A DNA stretch of 64,000 bases from Ashinkailepas kermadecensis (Eukaryota > Arthropoda > Thecostraca > Neolepadidae), in NCBI GenBank assembly GCA_034440615.1, contig JAOTOM010005096.1:421501-485500 (forward strand). Direction: 5' to 3'. The stretch's first letter is position 1, and each line of letters starts with the position of its first letter. Below are positions 23,701 to 31,880 of the stretch, one piece after another. The notes beneath the pieces were generated by a model. The model searched no databases and was not told the origin of the DNA. It saw nothing but the letters and a program-made list of their open reading frames with translations. A program made the position numbers and the translations under genes.

Positions 23701-26700
23701 AATTTTCATGGAAAGTCTTAATAGAAAATCAAAGGAAATATATCAAATAAACCTTCCATCATTTTGCACTGTTTATTGGAAGCTTTCCTCAAAGTGGAGC
23801 TTTCACTGGCAGCTGTTATATCGGTTGGTGCATTTATGCTTTATTGACCACTTCAAAGCCAGTAAAAGTACAGCCCTGATCACTTTCGAGTTGATTAATA
23901 TGTCTATTTATATCATTACAAATAACACTGCCACACTGGTTTGAGTGTTGCCCAAGATTCCATAGCATATTACTGCTCGTCCCCATCCAGACTCAGCCCC
24001 TATTCCAGTAAAAGTGCTTGGGCTAGGGTCCGGACAAGCCAGGGAACAGGGACCACTGTCGCCGAAGTATATCTGCCATACTTGCCTCTCACTCCCGGGT
24101 GGCGTGCCTGGAAGCACTCCAGCAGGAAGTTGGTGGCGGCTCGTGCTCTCTGCGCCACATCCGTCTGCTGGCTGGCTGTCGGCCGGTCGGCCTGCTTCAG
24201 CTTGTCCAGCTCCTGCACCACGACCCAGGGGATGAGCAGCAGCGGCCGCACACCTGTGCGCAGCCCCACATGTGGTCAGGTAGCGCGCTCCCAGGGATCC
24301 AGTCAGTCAGCGAGGCTCCTGGGCCAGCCAGCACGCGCCAAACACAAGCCAGGGTCAAACAGAAACGAGCCAATAGGAGCATAGTGCGTGGGGAGTGCAG
24401 AAAGGGATCTACTCTACGTCCATCTCGTCTATAGATACCTTTGAAAAGCTTTGCACGATCAAATCATAAGACAACTGAAACGCCACGTCTACATGAACCA
24501 CGAGGAGCCAGTGCGCCCCTTCCATGCCCCTAAATAGACACTCACCATCCACTGACAAGATAAAATGACACTAACGAAGTGATATCATCTCATCAGCAAA
24601 GTGGAGTACAAGGTCTCATTAAACAAGTCACAGTGTAACCAAGCCGAGGTAGTTGGTAACTACAGGGCATCTTGTGGCCTGTGTGATCATCGAGGACATC
24701 TTGCTGACAATAATGGTGTGGATAATGCTTGCAGTGCCAAGAAGGCCCATTGCCACCGATCACATGGATCACATGGGCGGAAGCTTCCGTGACTGGCGCC
24801 GGCAGGCCGAAGACGCCCAGAGCTGATTAAGCAGGACAGCACTGCAGCCTGAGCGCCTGGCCCGCGAGTGCCGTCGGCCAGGCTGGCCACGGCAGGCTCC
24901 GCGCTCTCACAAGTCGGAACACATTTTAGATAAGGTTAGGATGTCCGGTGTCGAACAGCAACTTCGTCACAAGAGTGGCATGTCTCTTTTTGCAGCTCAG
25001 TCAGGGCTCTGCAAAACTACGTACTCTGAGCTGCAGCTCCACCAGGCAACTACTGCAGCAAGCGAGCACCAAATCGTTGTTGAAAATTACAGTCTAGCCA
25101 CTCGTTCAGAATAGACATGAGCGCTGCTAAATGCTGGTCACAGCACCACTGTGGTGACGACTGCAGTTCCTCGTTTGGGTCGTTGGTGCCTTTATAGATG
25201 CGCCACCACAACGAGAATAATCAGGGCATAGCTGTAACGACATTGGAGTTCCAATTTCGAGGACATCTTGCTGACAATAAAGGTGTGGATAATGCTTGCA
25301 GTGCCAAGAAGACCGATTGCCACCCAAACATCATCAGTAGCTGGAGTGGCTTCACCTCCAAAAACCGGACATAAAATAACATTTTCACCGTAGTTGCGCA
25401 GAGTCCAACGAGGGACACGTAGCTCCACGGACACCTTTCAGTGAGCCTGGTAGTGTACCGCGCTGACGACAGCTGCGGAAAGAACACTACCAGATGATAG
25501 GAGCCAAAGGGGTCATGTGGAGTTGGGGGTTGGCCAGTCGAGACTGCTGACGTTAAAATCAACTAAAATCCACCGAGCAGTGCTCAGTGAGTGCACGAGC
25601 AGTCGCAGGATAACCATCGATAAGGGAAAACTTAACGTGCCACAACAGTACTACTCAACACGAACTGCCGGAGCAGTCTAACACTCGGCACTCACCTTCC
25701 ACAAAGGAGTCGCGAATGTCATGGACGAAGCCGACGCTGCTGATGAGAACGTTGGTATCGATGACGATGGTGAGCGGTTGCCTTCCCTCACCACGAGGCA
25801 TGGGGGTTTTCTGGTGAACTCCGCTCTCGAGGAGGGAGGCGAGACCCCGGCCTCTGCTCCCGGAGAGAGAAGAGAAGTTATGTGTTCTGTTTCCGGGCAG
25901 CGAGGCGAGGTCCTGACTCCCATTGCCTGGAATACAGGTGGGCTGTGGAACCCCGTTGATGGGGGGAGAGGCCCAGCGAGAGTCCGGAGCAGTGCTGTGG
26001 TCCGAGCGGTCCCGTAGACAGGCGATCTGCCAAACAAAGAAACCGGTAACGACTGTGACAATTACCCTCTCGCGGTTCAACAGGAATTAAGCTGCGTTAA
26101 TTACAAACCAACTACCTCTGCACAATACACACAGCCTTGCACCAATCAAACGTATGCAACATAACAGCTACTTGAACTTATAGGCGCATCAACCGCATCA
26201 GCCATAAAGCCTCCGATACATGTGAGAAACGAAGACAACCAAGATTGGAATAAAGCAGTTTTCGCAGGAACGCGTGTGACTCGATAAACAATTCAATAAT
26301 TGTGATGAGACAACCAAATCAGAGCAAGATGCAGAAGTGAGGGCATGCGCACCTGGGAGAGCACCTCTTCCTCGTTCATCTCCGGCCCGTCCCACTCCAT
26401 CAGCTCGTCAGCATCCTCCGGAGCCGGCGATGGTGTCGGGGCGCAGTCCTGGGATCGCTCCTGGAGACCAGTCGGCGGACAGGCCGGCGTCGCCGCGTCT
26501 CGTCCCGCCCGCGCCGGCGCCGTCGACTTGCGAGGGATGACCCACGCCGGGGGCACCGGCAGAGTCAGGACGGCGCGGCTGCCAGACTCTGCGCTCCGAT
26601 CGGCGGTCTGAGCCGGCAGTGCTTCGGCGGCCGGTGGCTGCTTCTGCGGCGCAGCTCGGCCGGCCTTCTGCGGCCGTGTGCGGCGCTTCTTTGAAGGCGC

Positions 26701-27563
26701 GGCAGAGCCGGGCTGGTGAGACTGTGCGGCGCGACTGGGAGCAGGGCGCGGCCTGCCCACCACGCCAGGACCGTCTGCCGTAGCTGACCTCTTGGCTGTA
26801 GACGCTGATGCTGGGCACTGCTGCTCAGCCGCACTGCTCGGCGTTCCCATGCGTGGCCGATCTTCCGGCGAAAGGACAGTCGCAGCGGACGACGTAGAAA
26901 GACTCGGGAACGATCGAACTCGCGCTTGTATTTTAGCTTTAAGAGCGGCCAGCTTGGCTTTAATCGTAGATTCTTCGGCGTTTTCACGTGCCTTGCTGTC
27001 CGACTTAGTGTCGGACGTTTTCGCCCGCTTTCGCAGCAGCTGCCCGGGCACCATTCCACTCCAGTTCTTCACTTTCAGCGTGCCAGATCCCGTGTCTTCA
27101 CTGTGAGCAACGTTGGACAACTTAGTGCCCTGACCATCGGCCTGGGAAGACTCGCCGTCCCACCGCGGCCGCCGTGCGCCGGCGGACGAAGCCGCCGACT
27201 CTGTCCTGCCCTCGGACGCCCTGCACCGCTTCCCGGCCGACTCGGAGTCGGCCGGAGCGTCGGCGGCGCGCTTTTCGGCCGTTGTGGAGCCGGCCGGGCG
27301 GAAGGCCTGAGAGACGTAGTCGCTCACGCTGGAGCGCTTCTGGCTCTTGGGCAGCTTCCGCGCCGCCTTGAAGATCATCCTGATCGGGATGTCGTGCGGC
27401 TGCAGGCATGTCGGCTTGGCGGAGCTGGCCCGCGGGCTGGACTTCGTGCTGCTTTCACCAGGTGAAGAGGACTTCTTGGCTTTAGCGTCACCATCCGTCA
27501 ATGGTTTTAGCTTGCCAGGCGTTTTGCCCTTGGGCTGGGGAAAAGTAAAGTTCTTTTTTACCA
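7723..27563 (-). CDS. SWT1: Transcriptional protein SWT1 homologue, PIN-domain endoribonuclease, eight exons found
   Basis: Exons on the minus strand: 27563-26353, 26026-25696, 24253-24093, 21612-21414, 16428-16251, 14699-14057, 11900-11760, 7879-7723. The order matches SWT1: a long Lys/Ser/Pro-rich disordered N-terminus, a PIN domain, then a helical C-terminal region. PIN acidic residues are present: Asp in VIDTN (near 25759), Glu in VQELD (near 24212), Asp pair in VADDAI (near 21560) and Asp pair in LSDDKN (near 21500). Family knowledge: SWT1 is a nuclear endonuclease in quality control of mRNPs at the pore. Phases agree at every junction except between 21414 (phase 1) and 16428 (phase 0), so at least one exon there is missing. 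The first exon listed starts after an acceptor, so the true 5' exon lies further right. The coding total is about 1,000 aa, comparable to the vertebrate protein of about 900. Confidence 0.85.
7945..8445. repeat. 55 bp minisatellite, about nine near-identical units
   Basis: Units repeat at exactly 55 bp (cagtgtcacgcg recurs) with almost no divergence, so the expansion is recent. Each unit includes accttcatcacgctgaagca, closely resembling the exon boundary sequence accttcatcaggctgaaata at 7868-7887. Confidence 0.95.
8446..9115. repeat. Degenerate transition zone between two related arrays
   Basis: Irregular units built from cacaccttcatcac, gctga and acacatc motifs with many substitutions and length changes. 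They look like older copies of the same family as the arrays on either side. Confidence 0.75.
9116..11510. repeat. 35 bp minisatellite, roughly 65-70 units
   Basis: The consensus is accttcaccacgctgata followed by cacacaatcactgacac, with shorter variants (gatgcacaatcactgacacgtctt). Higher-order groups of several units recur, as expected from unequal exchange. It fills SWT1's last intron. Confidence 0.95.
11760..11900 (-). CDS. SWT1: SWT1 exon, C-terminal helix
   Basis: The acceptor is gtgtgggcag and the donor gttagt. It enters in phase 2, completing a Cys codon, and leaves in phase 2. It codes for GVLLDAAKVQHQYQYERPAT, a short linker, then a helix PELGSAIQNLALVLQ. Both junctions agree in phase with their neighbours, which is the main support for this short exon. 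Confidence 0.78.
11920..12075. repeat. Small array beside the SWT1 exon at 11900
   Basis: Imperfect copies of gtcacgctactgaccg.gcaggtcag-type units, starting about 20 bp from the exon's acceptor on its intron side. Confidence 0.7.
12076..14056. other. SWT1 intron, AT-rich, no further gene
   Basis: About 2 kb of intron. Two related segments (around 12990-13085 and 13350-13440) share ggccagttc..gtacaaataa..gcaat.atatgggatgaagggacgcctaactgtgtag..ta.caccgggagaggt, indicating a local duplication about 360 bp apart. A short GATGAT run lies near 13818. No coding signal is seen. Confidence 0.5.
14057..14699 (-). CDS. SWT1: SWT1 exon, C-terminal region with internal repeats
   Basis: The acceptor is tgtgtggcag and the donor gtgagt. 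The first part is helical: RPVLTEEERRCLPGRVAELL, then RPTDHYRPLVAPLAAALRAG. It is followed by a low-complexity insert of about 110 residues with 10-residue repeats (SPAGSVSAIQ type) and a run rich in R, T, P and D. The end, VMLDVFQNVWSYINTC, is again a conserved-looking helix. The insert looks like in-frame minisatellite growth within an exon, since the 30 bp unit keeps the frame. The gene's other exons lack this. Confidence 0.8.
14370..14480. repeat. 30 bp in-frame repeat within the SWT1 exon
   Basis: Copies of gattggatggcggagacgga followed by acccgccggt repeat at 30 bp, giving a 10-residue protein repeat. Two copies are identical, indicating recent growth in the coding sequence. Confidence 0.88.
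14703..16244. other. SWT1 intron, no gene seen
   Basis: Unique-looking intronic sequence. Open frames on both strands are short and match nothing recognised. Confidence 0.4.
16251..16428 (-). CDS. SWT1: SWT1 exon, C-terminal helical region
   Basis: The acceptor is ttgccgcag and the donor gtaagt. It codes for VIRREMALVYGDVWQSM, then RRPWSSLRDLVSCARSYLKT. This matches the SWT1 segment after the PIN domain that has an EM..VY..LW motif and then PPW..LQD. The next exon accepts in phase 1, which agrees with the phase 1 donor here. Confidence 0.84.
16429..17205. repeat. Exon-edge minisatellite carrying the SWT1 acceptor and first codons
   Basis: Units contain gcgccatctcacggcggatc followed by acctgcggcaacaccagctgtacacc. 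This is the reverse complement of the true acceptor (gccgcag) together with the first codons of the exon at 16428 (VIRREMALVY). About ten copies, with variable spacers of gtacaccagc-type 12-mers. Confidence 0.93.
17206..18489. other. SWT1 intron, no exon recognised
   Basis: The missing SWT1 exon between the PIN domain and the C-terminal region should lie between here and 21400, but I could not identify it. Open frames here are not convincing. Confidence 0.35.
18490..20135. mobile_element. Long fold-back element with arms of about 430 bp
   Basis: The left arm, about 18490-18915, and the right arm, about 19697-20135, are diverged reverse complements. Matching landmarks are tagtgcag..atgtacgcctggatt, ggccgtgcgc, gattcagcca, ttgatcaaggaaccttacc and tgcatgaaggcaat. 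The roughly 780 bp centre has no long open frame. It is probably a non-autonomous DNA element inside the SWT1 intron. Terminal target duplication was not identified. Confidence 0.8.
20198..20361 (+). promoter_or_regulatory. Cluster of nuclear-receptor half-sites (AGGTCA)
   Basis: aggtcaggtcaaacaggtca at 20198-20217 and aaggtcaaggtcacc at 20347-20361 give five AGGTCA-type half-sites in direct orientation. The motif match is seen; binding is only inferred, and the sites may belong to a repeat. Confidence 0.3.
20737..20812. repeat. (TA)n microsatellite
   Basis: About 75 bp of alternating TA with one GA interruption. Confidence 0.95.
20830..21415. repeat. 40 bp minisatellite carrying SWT1 donor copies
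   Basis: About 15 units at 40 bp spacing (cttggcggtc at 21071, cttggcagtc at 21111). On the gene's strand most units read cgccaag|gtgggg or cgccaag|gtggga, the same as the donor of the PIN exon ending at 21414. The array begins at the donor and runs into the intron. Confidence 0.93.
21414..21612 (-). CDS. SWT1: SWT1 exon, end of the PIN domain
   Basis: Codes for RVADDAIFECCLAARAGRTL, then LLSDDKNLRTKVLLHGLGS. This is the third and fourth acidic positions and the last strand of the PIN fold, as in vertebrate SWT1 (NDDRVL and DDRNLRNK-type motifs). The start is chosen at the phase 0 acceptor ggtcag; two nearby AGs are also possible and would change the N-terminal few residues. The donor ccaag|gtgggg at 21414 is the first of a tandem series of such donors in the adjoining array. 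The exon sits between two minisatellites with no more than a few dozen bases on either side. Confidence 0.8.
21655..22740. repeat. 22 bp minisatellite, about 48 units
   Basis: The consensus is cactgtgccctgtcatagtc plus ac, on the acceptor side of the SWT1 PIN exon. Units alternate between ccagggtcac and catagtcac versions. Confidence 0.93.
22741..24092. other. SWT1 intron, no gene seen
   Basis: Mixed-composition intron sequence. Near 23120-23225 there are three loose copies of an attaaaa..cgcctcccctt motif. No coding or RNA gene is recognised. Confidence 0.35.
24093..24253 (-). CDS. SWT1: SWT1 exon, middle of the PIN domain
   Basis: The acceptor is ctgcgcacag and entry is in phase 1. It codes for VRPLLLIPWVVVQELDKLKQ, the second PIN strand and the conserved Glu, followed by a helix (QRARAATNFLLECFQ) usual at this point in SWT1. 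The donor is probably gtgaga after codon GGA at 24093; gtatgg eleven bases downstream is a weaker alternative with the wrong phase for the next exon. Confidence 0.82.
24254..25695. other. SWT1 intron with an internal duplicated segment
   Basis: A segment of about 70 bp near 24690-24760 recurs near 25257-25327 (ggacatcttgctgacaataa.ggtgtggataatgcttgcagtgccaagaag). On the minus strand one frame reads GLLGTASIIHT.IVSKMSS in both copies. An 80-codon minus-strand frame at 25192-25434 contains it and has two hydrophobic stretches. It could be a fragment of a membrane-protein gene or of a repeat; I do not recognise it. Confidence 0.45.
25696..26026 (-). CDS. SWT1: SWT1 exon, linker and first part of the PIN domain
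   Basis: The acceptor is tttgtttggcag and the donor gtgagt (25695 and down). The first 85 or so codons are a Gly/Ser/Pro/Asn-rich linker with imperfect repeats (PGNGSQDLASL, PGNRTHNFSSL, SGSRGRGLASL). The last 26 code for the first PIN strand and helix, TIVIDTNVLISS. The Asp of DTN is the first metal-binding residue of PIN nucleases. It ends in phase 1. Confidence 0.88.
26353..27563 (-). CDS. SWT1: SWT1 exon, disordered N-terminal region
   Basis: About 404 codons. It opens after a ctag acceptor with VKKNFTFPQPKGKTPGK and is rich in K, R, S, P and A throughout. It holds basic nuclear-localisation-like clusters such as KKRRTRPQK and a short conserved-looking motif HDIPIRMIFKAARKLPKS. It ends in a proline-rich stretch and an acidic segment (ELMEWDGPEMNEEEVLSQ) just before the donor gtgcgc. 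The acidic MxWD motif ahead of the PIN domain is also seen in vertebrate SWT1. The exon begins in phase 1 with bases TG, so an upstream exon must supply the first base. Confidence 0.85.
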
Positions 27564-27752
27564 CTAGTGGTTAGTCAAGAGGTGAATACAGGATGCATGT
27601 GGTGGCAGCTACACTGCCTGCTGTAGTTAGGAATGCTTTTAACATCTGAGCCTTTCGAAAGCAATATTTTCGTCATTGTACCATCATTTTCATTATTGTC
27701 AGTTGTAGCTATAAAACATCAATAATAATCATAATAATCGTACACAATATGA

Positions 27753-27755
<3 letters not shown>

Positions 27756-27811
<56 letters not shown>

Positions 27812-27823
27812 TGCATGCATGCA

Positions 27824-27885
<62 letters not shown>

Positions 27886-27900
27886 TACATATATACATAT

Positions 27901-27944
<44 letters not shown>

Positions 27945-27950
27945 ATTTAT
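27756..27950. repeat. Compound (TA)n / (CATA)n / (CATATA)n microsatellite
   Basis: About 195 bp: TA repeats, then (gcat)n, (acat)n and (atatac)n, ending in TA repeats again. Confidence 0.95.
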
Positions 27951-28564
27951 AGATATGTGCATATACATTGGATGATTCTAAACACCAGTGGGTATGTGTG
28001 AAAACACTTGTGTACACACATGCAGCAGGGTTGACAAAAACTCAAACTCATAGTTGTGCAGGAAAACGGTTAATGCATTGTGTGTGCTTTGAATCTGATT
28101 TGCAAATGAGGTTCCGGTGGCATCCACTTACACTCATGGGTTCTCGTGCGACATTGACAGTGACAGTCACAGAAAGGACAAGAATGCCTTCTGATGAGGC
28201 ACGGGTCGGAACGGGACCACATTTCAGCGGTTGGTCTGTAGTCCTGGTTCCAGTCGATTCCAGGGGGATTTTCAACTAACCAGATTAAGTGGTGTATAGG
28301 TTGAGCGTCACATGACATTACCCCCGTCGGCAGAAGCGATGGCGGAGGCACAAGCTCAGATCCACGAATATTCAATAATATTGTTGGTAGAAACACACAA
28401 CCAGGGCTCCAACAAGCATTGCCTTGGTGGTAACATCGGTAATAAGCAATCATCCTGGGGTGAGCTGTGTGAGGTGCCATTTTGTATATCCACAGTCCAT
28501 TCAATTATGAGCCAACCATTGGGGAGCAAGAGATCTCACATTAAACGCACCTATAATTTTCAGG
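27951..28564. other. Region upstream of the known SWT1 exons
   Basis: It may contain the 5' exon or UTR of SWT1, since the exon at 27563 needs one more base from an upstream exon. No convincing start exon could be chosen. Confidence 0.3.
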
Positions 28565-28759
28565 CACGAAATCTGTGTTGGTTGGTTGGTTATTGGTTCT
28601 ACGACACGTCGACTGTTGAGTCATATAGCGTCGCTAATCTCTCACGCCGATTGGTCGCGGGCGAAGAGTAGCGACAGGTGAGACTCGAACCCACAATCTT
28701 TCGATTGTGAGACGAGCATCTTACCCCTAGACCACTCGTCCCCCACGAAATCTGTGTTG
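28565..28759 (-). mobile_element. tRNA-derived SINE (type A), minus strand, with target duplication
   Basis: A 163 bp copy at 28581-28743, in reverse orientation and nearly identical to the one at 34-196, including the B-box (gttcgag on the minus strand) and the ccaaccaa tail. It is flanked by the perfect 16 bp direct repeat cacgaaatctgtgttg at 28565-28580 and 28744-28759, which shows a retrotransposition event. Confidence 0.93.
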
Positions 28760-29784
28760 TTCTTTCGGTATCATTTTCGGCAGGTAGTCGTGTAGGTAAT
28801 GTGGTGTCACCTTTAAATATATCCATACATACACCATGTGTGTGAACATGCATATACACAACCATGTGTGTAAAGCAAATGCACTACTCCAAACATGAAT
28901 TAAACAGACTTTCTCAGAAGTGTGCTATTTACCTGTTGATGTAAACCTGAGATGCATCCCAAATATGTCACACTTGGCTTTGTAATGGTATTTTAAAGTT
29001 GACATACCCTGCATAGGTGGCGATGGTAGTCCGGTGTCAGCCCACCAGCCAATAACAATCCACGGACATTGTTCATCAAACACTGGTCAACTGAGACAGA
29101 CTAGTTAATTGAAGTGAGAATTTACAGTAAATGCCATCTTATATTAATCGGTCAATTATACCTTTGTCTCCTGTCTCAAGCCAGATTCAAAGGCCAACAC
29201 CTCTGGCAAGGTCCATAGAGCTATCTTCCTTTCTGGATGGCAGAAGTATATTTTTCCGTTTTGTGATTTTGATTCCTTCACGATCCAACCTTTTGGTAGA
29301 GATCCTTTGCTTGTAGATGGCTTCATTCTTCTTTGAGGTTTTCAACCTGAAAATAATGATGAGCATAACGTAAGTAATGCAATGCTTGAGAGAAAGAAGG
29401 TGGATTTACTCATCAATTTGGAAGTTACTTGATCAGCCATTCAAATCTTAACTACTTTGTTGTGAGAGTGTAAAAATGAAACACCAATAAAAAGTATCAT
29501 GGATTGGTATTATCACTTTTTTACATTATCTTCTCTTTGATCTGAATTTGTGCTTTAGAGTGCATTGACCCATCTGCATCAACATGACCAACCTGAGGAT
29601 GGGTTGGGTATATCCAAGGTGGTATAATTTTGGCACAATGGTCATCTTGCACCCAAATTATCTACCATATAAATTGATTTCATATATATTTTGGCCATTT
29701 TCATCATAGTAAGATACACAAGTGATTAGGTTAAACACAAAGGTCATGCTCAGCCAATCTGAGACTTCAAGGAAGTCATGAAAA
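28760..29784. other. AT-rich intergenic region, no gene recognised
   Basis: No coding or repeat signal that I can name. Confidence 0.35.
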
Positions 29785-30640
29785 AACTGTACTTAGCATA
29801 TGTGCAACTTGGAATATTCTGTACAAGCATGGAGCCCCAACCTAGAAAAAGATATAGATATGTTAGAAAGAGAGCAGTGCAAAGCAACTAGACTCATCAG
29901 TGAAATAGGTAACTTAGAATATGGAGAAAGGCTTGTGGCATTAGATATGTACTCACTCAAGTATAGGAGATTAAGGGGGACATGACTGAAATGTACAAAA
30001 TTGTTAAAGGACTAGATCAGGTCAATTTAAATGATGCTCTTCAGTTTAGAGTATCACATAGGGGTCATCAATTCAGGTTACACAAGTTGAGGTGTATGAA
30101 AGTTAAGTGACAACAGGTCTTCAGTCAAAGGGTTGTTGATCAGTGGAATAGGCTGCCTGCTGATGTGGAGAGTTCCTCATTGAATGTATTTAAAAGTAGG
30201 GTGGACAAATTTTTTAAACAGGAAAATCTTGTTTTTGAGTTCTGATTTGTGGTGGATGGGGTGAGATTTGTGCTAGGTGGGTGTGCACAGCACAGACCCC
30301 TTTAAGCAGGCATGGATGCAGTTTGAAAGTTGTTGGTTGGTTGGTTATTTGAGGTTTAGGGCACATCGACCAGGTTTGGTCATTTAGCGCCCATTTGAAA
30401 GTTGTTGGTAGGGCATTAAATCTACATGTGTTGAGGGGGATCAGGGGAATAGGGCTGGATAGCTAGGGTAGATAGGCATTGATAGGTGTGTGGGATGTTG
30501 GTGGATTGTTTCTTTAGGATGTGGTGATGGTTGGGGTGGGTCTTTTTACCAGGCTTATGGTATCTTCCATTTACAAACTAAACTGGATAGGCACTTGTGG
30601 CTCTTATTAAGTATAAACTCTTTATGACTTTATGACTTTA
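29785..30640 (+). mobile_element. LINE 3' fragment (CR1/Jockey-like RT C-terminus plus 3' end)
   Basis: From about 29800 the frame reads NLEYSVQAWSPNLEKDIDML, then CKATRLI, LEYGERL and LKYRRLRG. This is the thumb/C-terminal region of the non-LTR RTs that also produces Q.W...P.....D...LE..Q..A..L. A one-base frameshift near 29968 moves the frame to KGDMTEMYKIVKGLDQVN, later VVDQWNRLPADVESSSLNVF and KSRVDKFF with a stop near 30245. A 3' UTR follows, ending in tggctcttattaagtataaa. Truncated and non-functional. Confidence 0.85.
30334..30398 (-). mobile_element. Short SINE-tail-like piece
   Basis: ttggttggttggttatttgaggtttagggcacatcgacc..ttggtcatttagcgccc resembles the segment at 41308-41357 (gttagttattggggctttcgggcgcatcgactgcattggtcatgcagcgc). 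Both begin with the inverse of the ccaataaccaaccaa tail of the type A SINEs. It lies within the LINE 3' UTR region. Confidence 0.5.
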
Positions 30641-31114
30641 ATATTAAACTATAAACCATTTGTAATTTTACATTATATGTAGCACATGACATGTCTACCA
30701 GCCAGGCTGCAAAGCATGGCAGACAGCTTTACAAGGCACACAGCACACACAGGGTAGTGCAAAAATTGAGCACTAACTTCTGCAGAAAAAGGTGCACTGG
30801 GAACATTGATCCTTGGAAAAAGTACACCAAGTGCAGTAAAAAAAAAATAAGAAGATATTTTGTGGCCATCCAACCTGCAAAATATTTATACAGATTAAGC
30901 TTAAAGCATCTCTTTTTAAGACAAACATGGTATATCTTTTCTGGAGGTGGCAAATAATTTAAATCATCCAGTACCATTATCTGGTAGCAATGATTAAGAC
31001 CAATAATCATGAATGATTTGCAGGTGCACCTGCCCAGCTTCCACAGTGAACCATTATTCTTTCTTTTCTACTTTGTACCAATCCCACATGCCCCAGCCCT
31101 ATGCACACTCAGTG

Positions 31115-31880
31115 TGCAGTGAGCATGCCAACTGTGCACAAGGGGCATGTACAAGATGAGACATTAGTCGGTTTTACAGCGGAAATTTGCTCCCAGGTCA
31201 CGTGGAAATTGGTTTTAGTATTAACGCTGCTGAAATAAGTAGAATTAAACTTACGAATATTCGGAAATTCCAATACGCTTTCTAATTTACGTCGAGACTG
31301 CACTCAGCTCTACGGCATCTGGCAGCCGACGGATGACTGCCAGATGACAAATTGGCGCTGTGGTTAAATTAGCGAAAGATGCGGTTATAAGCCAACTTCC
31401 TGAGCAGCGGTAGAGAAAATGATAACAAAAGTACACTTAATCGATGTCAACCAAGTTTATAAATCCATACCTGATACTGCCGACATGCTCATGCCACACA
31501 ACTAATAAATATTCACAACACACCCCACGAGTAGGACGCTCGTGCACCAACTGATTTGTTGCCTCCCGCGTACTGGGATATAGGTTTCGGAATATAAAAT
31601 GGTTTAAGGAAAATGATACTAAACCAATCAGTCTAAAAACGTTTTATTCTCACCACCAAGAAACAAGTCTTGACAATGAAAAAGCTGAGAAAATTGAGTG
31701 TAATCAATTCTTGCTAATAATAAATGTTCTTCGATGTACTTTTTTAGTTCATGTCTGGAATGTTTAGTTGAAGAAAGGAATGACTTGGAAGGATGAAAAG
31801 CGACTATACGGGAGAGCAAATTGCCGCTGTAAAACCGACTAATGCCAAGATTCATACACTTACATACAACTGGCTGGGCA
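31115..31880. mobile_element. Candidate DNA element with terminal inverted repeats
   Basis: A 32 bp segment at about 31163-31194 (attagtcggttttacagcgg onwards) is repeated in inverted orientation at about 31811-31843 with one or two mismatches. The roughly 620 bp between has no long open frame, so the element would be non-autonomous. Loose matches flank the inverted repeat (ggcatgtac / gtacatgcc). Confidence 0.65.
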
